Position numbers and translations under genes: made by a program. DNA of 64,000 nt from Linanthus parryae (Eukaryota; Streptophyta; Magnoliopsida; Ericales; Polemoniaceae), in NCBI GenBank assembly GCA_023055425.1, contig JALGPY010000004.1, positions 60,473,718-60,537,717 of the forward strand, in the 5' to 3' direction. The notes below the pieces were generated by a model. That model was not told the origin of the DNA and did no database searches. It saw only the letters and a program-made list of their open reading frames with translations. This document shows positions 1 to 12,500 of the stretch, one piece after another; position 1 is the stretch's first letter, and every line of letters starts with the position of its first letter.

Positions 1-1240
1 CAAAGTTCTATTGGAAAATTCTAAACCCCTCTGAGATTGCATACCCTAGGCTTACCAGAATCTTTTATATGAATCTGAAATAAGTGAATACTCTGAACTT
101 GACTGTAGCATCTAATGTAGCTGGTATTGTATGGAAGTAGATCTTTCAGATTTTTCTAATGTCTTGGGGGTGTCCAAAGAGGTACAATATATAAAACTAC
201 CCCAGCAAGATTGATGGTATTACGGCTAAGGAAAGGTTCTTTTTTCCTAATGTAGCCAACAACTCTAAGCAAGTAACTCATTATGTGTTAACAGTTGAAG
301 CCAAAATCCTGTTCACTATCCTAATAAGGTGTGTGGTACCAAAAGAAAATTCTAAGGAATTGTTGTCTGATATGGTGTTATGTATGATGTATCTTGTGAT
401 GCATGGTTATGGGATTGATCTTCCAAGCATTGTGATGGAACACTTGTTGTGCAGCTGTACCAAGAATAGGAAGCATCCTCTACCTTATGCCAACCTCCTC
501 TCACTTTTCTTTCACCATCTGGAGATACATGTTGAGAAGGAAGAAACAATCACTACTGGTTTTGGAATGATAGATGAAAATTCCTTTCAAAGGATTGGAA
601 TTGTGAAAAACATTGAGGGGGAATGGAAGTTCTACTCAGAATTGTTTTCTGATGAGTTGAACGCCAAAATGTTTTCAAAGCCGAAGTCCTTAACAACTCC
701 ATTAGCCCTACCTTCTACCACATAAGACCAATCTCAAGTTCTTCAGAAGCTTGACTTTAGTGAGAATGAACTAGATGAGCTTAAGCAGGGCCAGTATCAG
801 CTGCGCACTGAGTTTAGGGAAATGAAGTACATGATTGAGAGTGTTTTCAAGTGCATCAATTTGATAAATGTGGAAGAAGAGGATATCGAAGCTCCAGAAG
901 GTTCAAGGAAGTTATGATCTACCAAAGATCTATTTGATGATCATAAGTCTGTTGGGGATAAGGATGCAGAGGTAAAGACCGTAGAGGATCAGAAAGCTGG
1001 TGAGGAAGATAGTGTTGACTTAGGATTGCTACTCAAAAACTTAAAGTTGAAGAAACAGAAAGGAAAGGTTCCTGAAATTGTGAATTCAACTGACCTATTT
1101 GAGGATGAAGAGATTGGTGAAGAATTTGCACAAAAAGTGGCTCGAGAGGAAGAGAATGAGGATGAAGAGGAAGAAAATAAGTGATCAAGAGGTTGATGCA
1201 GGAGAAAAGAGGGATGCAGACCCAAAGCCTTGAATCCAAC
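1..1240 (+). pseudogene. Decayed post-pol ORF of the Copia element (putative plant transposon protein domain)
   Basis: An open stretch at 285-725 encodes about 146 residues, including a YANLLSLFFHHLEIHV-like block. I associate that block with the 'putative plant transposon protein' domain often found as an extra ORF downstream of pol in Sirevirus-type elements. Upstream, in other frames, VDLSDFSNVLGV-like text at about 140-175 shows the same domain begins before 285 but is broken by stops and frameshifts. Downstream, 730-1190 reads as charged, Glu/Lys/Asp-rich sequence with stops. Its role in the element is unknown. It is not a host gene, and the domain name comes from memory. Confidence 0.5.
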
Positions 1241-1616
1241 ATTCTCTTTCTTATTTTTCAAAGCCTTGAACCATCTCTTTTCTTTCGAAACTTCTATTTC
1301 TTTTAAAACTTTTAAGTTTTCAATAAGGTTTGATTCAAAAAAAATTCACTTTTTTATGAAAGTAAAAAAAGGGGGAAAATTTAGCAGCTTTTTTTAGTTG
1401 TAGGGAGATCTGGTTTTGGATATATGGCAGTTGTACTGCTAAAACTGCATATTTTCCTAGTTTGATTTTATCTGCTCAGTTTGATTTTGATTCTGCTTTT
1501 ATAATTGTTCATATTTGTTTGTGATATTATATAAATGTTTCTTCTATGCTACTAATGTCGATCTTTTGCAGAAATACAGTTCAAACAGACTAGTGGTTTT
1601 ATCTTTCATCAAGGGG

Positions 1617-2813
1617 GAGATAGGAAGTTCATAGTTTGTTTCAAAGCTTTGAAACTGACTTCAAATCCTTGAAACTGCACAGCAATTCATAGCATGAACT
1701 CAGGGGGAGTTGTTCTTCCCAATCAATCTCTAATTTCCTATGCTTGATTATGCTATATTATGTGATGAAAGACAAACTAATTATGTGTTATAACATGTTT
1801 TAATCTTAACATTTTCCTAAGCTTAGTTTCAGAGATTATTAGCTATATGTGGTGCATGATGTTTCCTTATTTACTTGTATGCATAGACGAAAATCGAAGT
1901 CTGCAGATTGATCCTACTACTATGGAATGATGTCTGGACTTACCTAAGACCTGCATATGGAATATCGGATCAAAATCAATAAGGAAATCAAAAATCTAGC
2001 CGTTGGAATTAAGTTGTTAAGAGTCAAAGATATGCAGAGGACTTTTAGGGATTTATGTTACAGAGTTCCTTATATATCTGCAATTCAAATTCTCAACAAA
2101 GTGACACAGATTGTGAGAGTTTGAGAAGCACAGAGTATTACACAGAGATTCATACACTCTCGCGGATTGACAATCATGATCTGAAGAAGAAAAGTCATCC
2201 ATTCAATTCATTCTAGATTCCAAAAGAACACGTCAAGCATCACTGCTTCACTGTCTTTACAGTGTTCCTCATATGAGCCTCATTTGTATATATTTTGTTA
2301 TACTACTTAATCTTCTATTCTCGTGAGTTGTTCAAGAGGAACAATAGAGAATTCTTATTTTATAAGTTAGCTAGAGCAGGTACTAGATAGGTTAGGAAGA
2401 ACCACAAGGTGAAACGGAGTAAGGCAATTCTATGGGCTTGATATCCAGGGCTTAGCTTTTGATAAATAACAAGTTTATTGAAATACTAGAGGGATTATAT
2501 ACTTCAGACGGAGAGTAGGTCACTTGGGACCAAACTTCGTAACAAACCATTGTGTTCATTGTTTGCATTTCAGTCTTTATAACTACTTCAAAACATGTTT
2601 AAGTTCAAAGCTTTGTTCAAAGATTTGAAAACTATCAGTAACTTTTACTGTCTGTTTTGATTTCCAAGCCTTGAATCTGATTTCAAATCTTTGAAATACT
2701 TCAAGTTCTTCACACTTTTTTTAAAACCAAACTTTTGGAAAAAGTTCTCATACTCTATTCAACCCCCCCCCCCCTTCAAGAGTATTTGATCATGTAACTG
2801 TTTACCTACATAC
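1617..2813 (+). repeat. Copia LTR (3' LTR of the left element)
   Basis: About 1.2 kb long, starting just after the purine tract AAGGGGGAGA and ending near CATACA at 2813. Internal blocks match the LTRs of the other Copia copies in the window, including the R-region text AACAATAGAGAATTCTTA, the tRNA-proximal C-run at 2763-2774 and several CAAAGCTTTGAAA/CAAGCCTTGAA palindrome variants. The canonical TGTAAGATCA start is degraded, so both ends are approximate. Confidence 0.6.
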
Positions 2814-4304
2814 AATCTTCACCCTCAGTTATGCCCAACTTGCAAGTCTCATGAGTTTCGAAATCAAAGAGTTACCTGCTTCATATTGAATCTCAAGTCA
2901 TGGTTATTTGCACTAAAGTTTATAAAGTTTGACTAAATTGCATTTTAGTCCCTATTTCAGTCTGATTAGTAAGATTTAAGTCCAGATAGACACAAATGGA
3001 TCCAAATGTTATGAAACTATCACATAGACATGAGGTCATGTCATACGATGTGGTTCGATTGTTTGACTAAAGAAATTATGAAATTACTATGTTACCCCTC
3101 ATAGTCTGCATAGTTAAACAGGGGTTTACAAAAAGTCAAATTTGGTCAAACTTGACATTTCACCTTAAAATATTATTCTGAGTAACTTTGAAGAAGAATA
3201 GTTTGGTCAATTAAGTCATCTGATGAGTAAAATCAGAGAGTCAAAGTTGAGAAGAAGTATTCTCAACTAGTCAGCTTCAGAGTTAGTTTCAGGTTCAATG
3301 AAGAAGAGATTTGAGAAACCGAGAACAAGATTTTGAAAATTGAAGATTCAGGTTTTCAGATCATATATGTACTCCCAAGAAATCAGAGGATTCAAGAACC
3401 AAATATCTGTGAAAGCTGAATGGAAAACAGCAGTCCAACACTTAGAATATAAATGACAGTTTTCACAAATTCAAGCTAGTCACTTTGAGCTTGATTTTGG
3501 ACAAATATGTTAAGGATATGGAGAGTCTTCCTCAACGAATGATTTAGAGAATTATAATCCAGATTTACATAGAAGAAAGCAGAATGTAAATTCAATAAAT
3601 ATTCAAAGAGTTATGGCTAAATGAACTTGACAAATTGAAATCCACGTCTTAACGACTTAAAACTTAGCTACTTTGAGCTAGATTTGACGAAAGTCCATGA
3701 GGAATATGTAAGAGACTCATAGAAGATGATTTGTAGTATTTCAATATAGCTTTTCAAGGACGAAAACATATCACAGTTTCATTAGATAACCAAGGATATA
3801 AGATCAGTTGAAAACAACTGTCTATGTAAATTCCAATGCATAATATTTAAAACATAGATAAGTTTCAAATTTCATATGTGCAGTATTTTTAGAGAAGTAT
3901 CCACGGAAATTAATGTAATCAAACAACTTTCAAACAATTATTATATTTAGAAATGGAACACATTATATTAACTCAATTAATTATAATAAATTATATTCTT
4001 AAATAATTTTAAAGTAGCATAAGTTGTGGAAGTAATTAGTGTAATTTGGCATAGTTATTTGGTCATTACATAATTATTAAATTTGATAATGAAATGCTAC
4101 TTCCACTCAATTAGCTGTAATAAATATTATTCGTTAACCAATCTAAAATGACACAAATTGTGGAATTAATAAATAAATTGTTTCAAGATCACGATATTAA
4201 AAAAATGAAATCACTATTATAGTCTTACTCGAAACAAAATTATAGCAAGATGAATGCTAGAGAACATACTGTTATCGTCCATTCATCTCCCACCAAGTTT
4301 TAAA
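2814..4304. other. AT-rich intergenic sequence, no gene seen
   Basis: There is no convincing reading frame. Two imperfect copies of a segment of roughly 190 bp can be seen around 3470-3650 and 3650-3740. Each contains (T/C)TTTGAGCT(A/T)GATTT, a following GA(C/G)-rich block and AGAATGTAAATTC- or AATATGTAAG-like text. This may be an old LTR remnant, but I cannot assign it. Confidence 0.35.
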
Positions 4305-4400
4305 TGCGTGTAGCTCAGTGGTAGACTGTTTGAAGCCACTTCATGAGGTTCATGGTTCGAACCGGATAGATAATGTAATTTTCAAAAAAAAAAAAAAAAA
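4305..4400 (+). repeat. tRNA-derived SINE with poly(A) tail
   Basis: An RNA polymerase III promoter-like pair is present: box A TAGCTCAGTGGTAGA at 4311 and a perfect box B GGTTCGAACC at 4354-4363. It is followed by GATAATGTAATTTTC and a run of about 18 A. Flanking AGTTTTAAAT on the left and AGTTGTAAAAT after the tail may be a degraded target duplication. A diverged relative sits in the intron of the HCT-like gene at 52555. Confidence 0.6.
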
Positions 4401-6743
4401 ACATCTAGTTGTAAAATTGACATGAGATTATATTTTCCTTTTAGGAATATCTATATTGCAATGATGTTGTCAGTTTTACATCTGAGCAGGAGATTAATAG
4501 GATCACAGTTCTCTAACATTTTCTTATAAGACTTGTCCAACCATGGTACCACAGTGCCAAGGTCAAGCGAGTCTTGTCCCACCCAAGCTCGTCTCAATCT
4601 TGCTCATCCGGACCCAACACTTGAACTTAGCAGATCAAACTAGTTTTTGTTTCGATGTTGAGTTAAGGACACATAGGTTTCCATTGCAAAATTGCCATTA
4701 ATTTTTTCCGTAATTACTAATTGGGGCAAAAATTTAGTCAACTATAGACCACTCGACCCTTTCAATTAATATTGCCCCTTAAAACAAACTAAATTTGATG
4801 AACTTGGTCATTATAACTTAATGTAGGATCACAGTTTGACGGATGATGATCATGTGGTATAAAAGTTCAAAATATTATTTTTATGTTTAAATTTAAATTT
4901 GTGACTTTTTCTAAGGAGTTGTGTTGTTTCGTTTAGTTGTAACTTTTAACAAAAAATGTATTTTTTGGTAGTGTATTTTTTGAAGAGGTGTTTCAAGCAC
5001 CATTTCATACCTATAAATACAAGTGGTCATTTATTGTCAAATTGTGTTTTCAATTTATGTCTCTCTTCGCAATTCACTCATTTCTTGTCCGGATTGGGTT
5101 CTAATTAGGAGAAGACAAGAAGTGTAATATTGCTTCTTCTCCACCGTAGTAGGCATTGTATCGGTGGGTAGAATTTCCGTGTATCCCATTTTGCACCGTA
5201 TAATGGGGGAAATTACTATCCTAAAGATAGGTCCTGGACCGCCTTAGCCAACACAATAAATCTCTCTTCTCCTACAAAATAGAGAAGTTCTTCTATTTCT
5301 TTTTCTCGTTCTTCTCTATTTTATTTATGAGTTTTTCAATTCATCTTTTTACTAACACATATTCTGAAATTGTTTGTTTTTAGTGAATTTTCCACAACAG
5401 ATCACCAACAACATGAAGCTCATCATATTTGACACCACAAGCTCGAGTAAAGTGTGGTGATCCACACCATATGCGAAATAAAAAATCTCACAACACTTGG
5501 TGCATATTTTTGGAAAATCAGCAAACGCCGATTCCAACAATCATCAAGCTCAAGTAATATGTTTCCATTCGTTCATCCACGTTGCTCCCTGACCAAATTT
5601 ATGAATTGACTGTAGATTTTTTTTTTTTGAAATGTGCCATCAACTGGATTGTCGTGAGCGAACGACTGATATGTAACAACATGTCCTAGTAAGATTGTCG
5701 TACACAAGATGTTGAAACCGTAACTCATGCATGCGGCCTAACCGATTCCTATCAATGACCAACTAAATGTAAATCACCGTCATCGCTTGAACAACGATGC
5801 ACACGCTCAATCACACTAATCAGCACATTGTTGCGACCCAGACTAATTCCACTACTGTCATTCATTCCGCATATACCAAAATATGGTAATTTATTAAAAG
5901 CTCAAGTACAAGAAAAAAATTAATGAATGACAATCACAACTATATTTGGATACAAATGAAACAAAGATTATATAATAATCAAGTTTGAGAACGAATGAAA
6001 ATCGTAGTAGAATGTACACATTTATAAAATTCAAATGATAAAAAAAAATGATGTCAAATAATAATAAATCGAACTAATGTTTAGATTACCCGAACCCGGC
6101 CGTTTAGGTGTCTTATCCAGACGTCGAGTAGGATACCACCTTTAGCCACTTTGGTTATTTTTTGTAAACCAAAAAGTGAGAAATAAATCTATGAACAAAC
6201 TCAGATCCTACCCCTACCCATACAGGGATCCGGCCTCCAAACAATCTCATAATTTAATTAATCATATCCAAAAGGAACAATATTAAATTACATTATAATC
6301 CCATAATCTACATGAATTCAACTCACCCAAACACGCTCGATGAGTATATGGTAGTATTTGTATCATTCATGTGAACAAAAGATAAACTATACAATGACTT
6401 AGTTATTATGCAAAAAAATGAGCTAGAATAGAAGTTGCACTTGTAAGAAATAAAATGAATCTAGTAGAGATGATAAGACCCACTTAGTTAAGTGAAAGAG
6501 GGTATCATTTTAGATTAACATAAAATAAGAATTTTGATCAAATCTTTGTAACATGTTTACGATGTGTAACTCCCGTACTAAATCTATTTAGCACTTGGTG
6601 TGAGTTGTGTCCTTACAGAGCGATTATGAAAAATGGAAGGCAAGTCTCTTTTCTTCATACATATAGAACCCCTAGTTCCTTTGAGAAATGACTCGTGTAT
6701 CATATACTCAATTACCATCTTTCATAACATGTTTTCTTCGATA

Positions 6744-6780
<37 letters not shown>

Positions 6781-7754
6781 ATTTGACATGTATTGAAAGA
6801 GCGACAACACTTTGTCTTTGAGGAATGACAAACTTTCAATCACCAAAATGCATGCAAACTGGTCGAGCGAACTTGGTTTGAGTCAGAAAACTCTAGATGC
6901 CAAGTCGTAGAATCACCCTAATATTGGCAATTATGTGATGGTAAATAGCAGATTATCATCACATGCAGGAATCGAGAGAACAGGATAATATCACATATTT
7001 TAATCCCATCAAATTCTTTCGAAGATAAGTCTAACTAAACTCGTACAATCTTGCAACACTTGTTCTTCGCTAAGGGAGTACAACTTTTCTTGCTTCCCCG
7101 TTTAAGACAGAACATAAGATTATCATAATTATAATTTTCTTATATTTTGCGCTTATTTACTTTATGGTAGTCTAATTATTTCTTTTTAAGAATGTGAGTG
7201 GATTCCCGACATGATATGTCTTCTTGCACACGAGACGAGAGCCTGTTTTTATGTCATCATATGGAGTCTTTGTCGGAACAGAAACGAAACTAGTTTCTAA
7301 ATTACATGCCTAAGAGGTGAAGCCAACCAGTTGAAACTCATGTGGCTGGCGTATCCCCATGACTGAATCTGATGAGCACGACCAACCCAGCGGCTTCACA
7401 TGCCACTGCACGCTGGAGAGCACCGCATGTGAACTTCGAGATTGTGAACACGGGGACAACATTTGTCGCGTCCTCAGGCCAAGCGGTGAAATACCCTATT
7501 CACTAGATAAAGGGGTAAAAGATTTTTTTTTTATTTAACTAAGGAAGGTAATTGTAGTTTATTAAAACTCAGCCTAGTAAATAATTTAAGTATACATTCA
7601 TCTTTGTAATTTTTCCTTAATTTTTTTTTTTTTTTTTTTTTTGAGAAACTAATTTTTCCTTAATTAAACACTCATCCTTCCAATATTAACCTCGTAACAA
7701 CTGTTACTAATTCTTTCACCCACCACCTAATCACTCACCACGTTAACCACTTAG
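4401..7754. other. Intergenic sequence with possible LTR remnants
   Basis: No gene is supported. CTATAAATAC at 5010 is followed by a CTTCTCC-rich, leader-like stretch (5040-5300) resembling the TATA and R region of an old Copia LTR, but no partner LTR is seen. Poly(T) runs occur at 6741-6777 and 7619-7641. The 7340-7500 stretch is more GC-rich than its surroundings without an open frame. Confidence 0.3.
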
Positions 7755-8500
7755 TTGTCAAATTTTCATCTCCTCCATGTGCTTCTCCTTCTCCCTCACG
7801 TCACCAAGCCATCCTTTCTTCCCTTTTTTTGTTCTCATCTCTCACATAACACACTCTCTCTCACACACACACAAACCATTTCACCCCTCTATGTTAACCC
7901 CCTCAGTGTCTTCCCCAACACAAAAACCGCAACAACACCAACATCACCATCATCATCATCATCATCATCATCTTCTCCTTCGGCAACAACACGACGCCAC
8001 CACCACCACTCCTCTTTTCTTCACCACCGGGAACAACCACCAGCGCAGCCACCTCTCTCTCTCACCCTCTCCCTGATCTCACGCTCTCTCTGTTCGGATA
8101 CACCCGCCGGAAAACCGAACCCGAGAACAACCACCACCACCACCACCAATGAACCCACCTTTTCCAAACTTCCTCAAAAAGCTCTCTGATCTCACTGCTA
8201 CCCACGTCTCTTTCGAAACAGAGAAAGAGTAGAGGCAACAACCTACTCCGGAAACACGTCCGACCCCGCCACCACCATGGAAGCCGTCGTGGAGCTCGGC
8301 CAAATCACCACCGGCGCACCCAACACTTAAAACCCATCTCAGTCACCTCCAGGAGGTCCGAGGAGACCATAGAAGACCTCAAACGAGCCTAGAAGCGCTG
8401 GGTTTCTCGCCGTCGTTCGTCACCGCCGAACCCACCAGTCGAAGACTCGACCCGCTTCGTTCGTCGATCGTTTTTTGCGATTTTTCATGTGGGTATTCTC
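7755..8500 (+). pseudogene. Decayed coding-like patch of unknown origin
   Basis: This is a pyrimidine-rich leader-like stretch (CTCTCTCTCACACACAC at about 7853) followed by GC-rich sequence with coding-like composition. It includes a CAT repeat encoding a His or Ser run (about 7942-7971) and an ATG at 8149 opening a short frame (MNPPFPNFLKKLSDLTATHV) that stops after about 27 codons. Other frames up to 8470 remain proline/serine/threonine-rich, with internal stops at 8229, 8328 and 8381. The composition contrasts with its AT-rich neighbours, which suggests the 5' end of a dead or transduplicated gene. I do not recognise the family. Confidence 0.3.
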
Positions 8501-8988
8501 TAAATCACTCCCTATATCGTTTTACTTAATCAAAATAATGTCTTGTAGCTTGAATCCTCATTTAGATTGATCAATTTGATAATTCATGAAAAGGGGGTGA
8601 AACTGTCTTTTACATAACCTAGGTGTAAGGGGAAACGTGTCGTTTCAGGAACCTTAGAGGTACTGCATGTGGTTTATGAATAATTTTGGGGAGGTCACTG
8701 CCTTTACGTATAAACTGAAATGTGAGGGGTGGGGGAGGGGAAGTGTCTTTTCATTAAACTTGGTTTGGGGGCACTAGTTGTAGTTTTAAATATCTTAAAT
8801 TAACTAATATGTAAATCTAATAAATTACTTTCTGAAAATAACAATATAAATAATAATGAAAAAAATTTAGCAACTTGGTTTATCAACATCAATACTTGTG
8901 TAATAATCTTAAGTACCTTTCACAATAGATTTCCTTAATCTTTTAAACCTATTTTTTTATAAATAGTGCTAGCATAATGTTATCTGAC

Positions 8989-8992
<4 letters not shown>

Positions 8993-9037
<45 letters not shown>
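8993..9037. repeat. (TAA)n microsatellite
   Basis: An uninterrupted TAA/ATA trinucleotide run of about 15 units in an AT-rich intergenic stretch. Confidence 0.95.
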
Positions 9038-9039
<2 letters not shown>

Positions 9040-9155
9040 GAAGTTCATTAATAACTTATTATCACTTATATATAAATACTTGAAATGGAAATCTAGTATC
9101 TTTCTCAATTGTGTTTAATGTGTTAATATTACTTTAATAGGGATAATGTTAGGTC

Positions 9156-9236
<81 letters not shown>

Positions 9237-9258
9237 TAAAGAAGAAGAAGAAGAAGAA
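9156..9258. repeat. Compound (AAT)n-(GAA)n microsatellite
   Basis: About 26 AAT units at 9156-9233 are followed by AAATAAA and six GAA units ending at 9258. On the minus strand it simulates a poly-leucine frame that is not a gene. Confidence 0.95.
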
Positions 9259-9569
9259 ATAGTTAGCTATAATAAAAAGGCTTTGAAGAGTAATAGTATA
9301 CTTCCTCAAGGAAAATAAGAAGATAAAAATAAAAGTGTACAACTAGCTAATTAGTATTTTATCAAAAAAGGAAAGGAAACTATTAGCTACTAATCATATA
9401 TTTAACACTTTTGAATAAATTAAAAGAACCCCGAGATTTAGGGAATATTTTGATAGTATGTTGAGATATTAAAAAGATGTTTATTTGAATATTAATAATA
9501 ATAATAATAATATAACAAGAATTTCTATTCCTTAAGAGAAAAATAATAAAATAATAACCCATATAAATT

Positions 9570-12500
9570 CACTACAACAAATTCTGCCTCCGTTGACAGC
9601 AAAAATTGTCGCTAGAAAGGTCAAATATGTCGGTAGAAATTCTATCGACAAATAATTTTTTGACGGAAAAAAAAAAAAAAAAAAAAAAAAAACGACGTCA
9701 GTTTTTGTCGATAGTTTAAATCTAACAACAAACCTTTTCTGTCTCTAGTATAACTACCGACAAGTAAATTTGGTAGTTTATGTACATAGGTGACAAATTC
9801 TGTATGTCACCAGTAGACATGTTTTCTCACTTTTACATCTTCCTGGTGACATACATGTTTGTCGCCTGTATCACGACGAAATAAAAAAAAATCTATGGAG
9901 ATTTTTACATATATGCAGACATGCACCCAAAATTCAAACACTACTCATAAACATATATGCACAAATGTGCTCAAATCCAAGATCAACCCACCCAAAGTGG
10001 GATTTTTTCCATTACAAACAAAAATAATACTACATAATAAGTATTTTGCATCCTTAAGCCGAGTGAATAACCTTCCACCAGTTCACTCTAATTAAAGAGT
10101 CGTACAAAGCAGAATTAAGTTAACAAAACAAGTAGCTAGCGTTTTAAAGTTCAAAAACTATGTCCAGAAAGAGGAATCAAGTGCCCAGAAAACAGCTAGT
10201 GTTATATCATCAAGTGTCCAGAATCACCGGCCAGTACTTTGGTTTCTTCGATGCCCTGAACGTATCATAACAAGCGACGCTAAACCTGCAAACAATGAAA
10301 AAAGGAATCATAAGATAGCGGTCGTGTGGTTTAACAACAATGAATATTGCCTACGATATACATCAATATACAATCTTCAAAATCATGGAATATTTGTTTC
10401 ACCTATAGCCAATGCTTTTTTGTTTCTCTTTCTGATATTTGTTTGTATTGTTTTATATTTTTCGAAATCTTAATATTTATTCTGCTTATTGATTCAGAGA
10501 CATGTGCAACAGTCTCATCAAGGGTATAATTCCATCAAACTTGCATATAAACTTGAGTAACCTTTATTACCTTCTTCCTTACTATTGTTTCAGCTAACGA
10601 CAATATTTTCATATTGTTACCTATAGGAGTTTATATGTCTACTGTCATCGGAAAAAGTATTATTTTTCATAGGGATCAAATGCAAATTGTAGCCCTGACA
10701 CAAATAAAATTTTACATAATTTGTAATTTCATACAGCCAGCATAACATGCCTCAGTATTCACTTGTTGCACATTTCTATGGTATTACTCTGGAATGTGCA
10801 TTGGACACTTCGTAAATTACTTGTTCAAAGAAACCTAACTAAGCAATAATGCAGTACCTGAAATATTAGAAACATTGCACCGTAGAGAGAGTTAAGCCTT
10901 TTGAGATATTTATCGGTCAATATGTCTAGTTGTTCACCATGTCTCAACTTTTCCATTGCTACTAACAATTGATGTGCTCATAAAAGAGTGAAAGATCATG
11001 AGAGCTCCAATACCTCTTCCACTGGGTCTGAAGCTTCAAATTTTACATAGACAGAGTGTTATGAAGCTGCATATGAGGATTCCTTTGACTCCTTTATGGG
11101 TATCGACCGAAAGCTTGGCTTGCAGTCCTACAAGGAGACAGGGGACATCTCAATTAGCTCGATTTGCTACAATTGCTTCAACTAAAATTTTTAGCACAAA
11201 GGGAGAGCCTTAACCAATAGAAACATATGAGGTAGTAACAGACCATCTACAAATGGCACATGTTTTATTTTTGAATCTATGTAACTGTGTTTCTTTTTGA
11301 TTGTTGAATTCAGTATTACTGGATCAAAGGACAAAAGAAAAAAGAGAACTTTTTTGCTCCTTGCACCCAAGTTTCATTACACAATTCAGTTTAATGAAAT
11401 GATGTGGTAACTCACTGTTTTGTCCTTAAATTAGAAAAATAATTAAAAACTTAAGTGATTAAAGAAATTATGAAAGGATACAAACTAATTATTTATAATC
11501 TAAAAGCATAAATTAAACGTTTTCCATGAAATGCCTACATTCATATAAAAACAGTAACAAAAAAATTTCAGATGCAAATTACCCATTCAATCTTCAGATC
11601 CCAAGTAACCATGACTTGTTACCCTCCAAATTGAATAAAAAATAAAATAGAAATGACTGAAATTTATGAATCCAGATTTCTTAAAAAAAATCCCTTTGTG
11701 GTTCCTGAACAAATCATGAATCCAACACAGGTTTCAGCTGAAGAACCATATAGCTCTGTGTTGTATATTGTGTTTTTCAGTTCAAGCCCTAGATAAAAGA
11801 GAGGTTCCTCCCAATATCCAATGGTTCTGCTTGTGACTTGATATGAAACATAGATGGATCTAAAAATCAAACAACATGAGACTCATTTTATATCTGAGAA
11901 AGTGACCACATAGGGCTCAATATCCCGGAACAAAAAGATTCAGACAAATTAGAGCATAACCACAGCAACCATCAAACAACACCATACCAATTCATCAGAC
12001 CATAACCAACACACATAGAAACCACAACAAACTACCTACACCACTGCCTATAATACAAAAAGGCCCTGCAAATAATCCTCAACCACAAGTACACAAATTT
12101 CATCACCACTACCTTGCCTTCATTCACAGACCAGACTGATACAAACCAAACGCCTACAGTACCTATACACCATCACACACCTGTACCACATATAACCAGA
12201 TTACAACCACCTACAGACCAATTAACCTCACCCAAACAACCAACCCACGAAGCTGAAAAAGAACTCTCTCCCTTATCATACAGATGAAGATTTTGGTGGG
12301 TTTTCTGCCAAAAGAACTCTCTCCCTTATGCCATTCAGGGTTTAAAAATCGTATTTTTCTGTGAGAAGCAATCAAAACCTAACTGAAAAAGAGAAAGCAA
12401 TACATAGTTTGAAAGACTTACACAGCCCCGGAGGAACATTTGAGGGAGATTAAGATAGCCTGATAGAGGGCGGAGACTCAGAGAATTTCGGTAATCGAAC

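Larger units (their letters stand above)
1..2813 (+). mobile_element. 3' end of a Sirevirus-like Copia retrotransposon (5' part off the window)
   Basis: The segment reads as the tail of a plus-strand Copia element. A decayed post-pol ORF is followed by non-coding sequence, a purine-rich tract (AAGGGGGAGA near 1611-1620) and then an LTR. The LTR shares landmarks with the LTRs at 28724, 44640 and 46286: a GATGAAAGACAAA block, an ACATGTTTTAATC block, 'GAGCAGGTACTAGATAGGTTAGG', and a C-run followed by TTC(A/T)AGAGTAT near its end. Variants of the TTCAAGGCCTTGAA palindrome occur at 1225-1270, 1640-1680, 2600-2690. Family assignment rests on this structure, not on a search. The left boundary is outside the window. 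Confidence 0.65.

Noticed and set aside
7777..8076. Frame with a histidine run
   Set aside because: CAT microsatellite plus pyrimidine-rich leader. No conserved domain, and stops follow in all frames.
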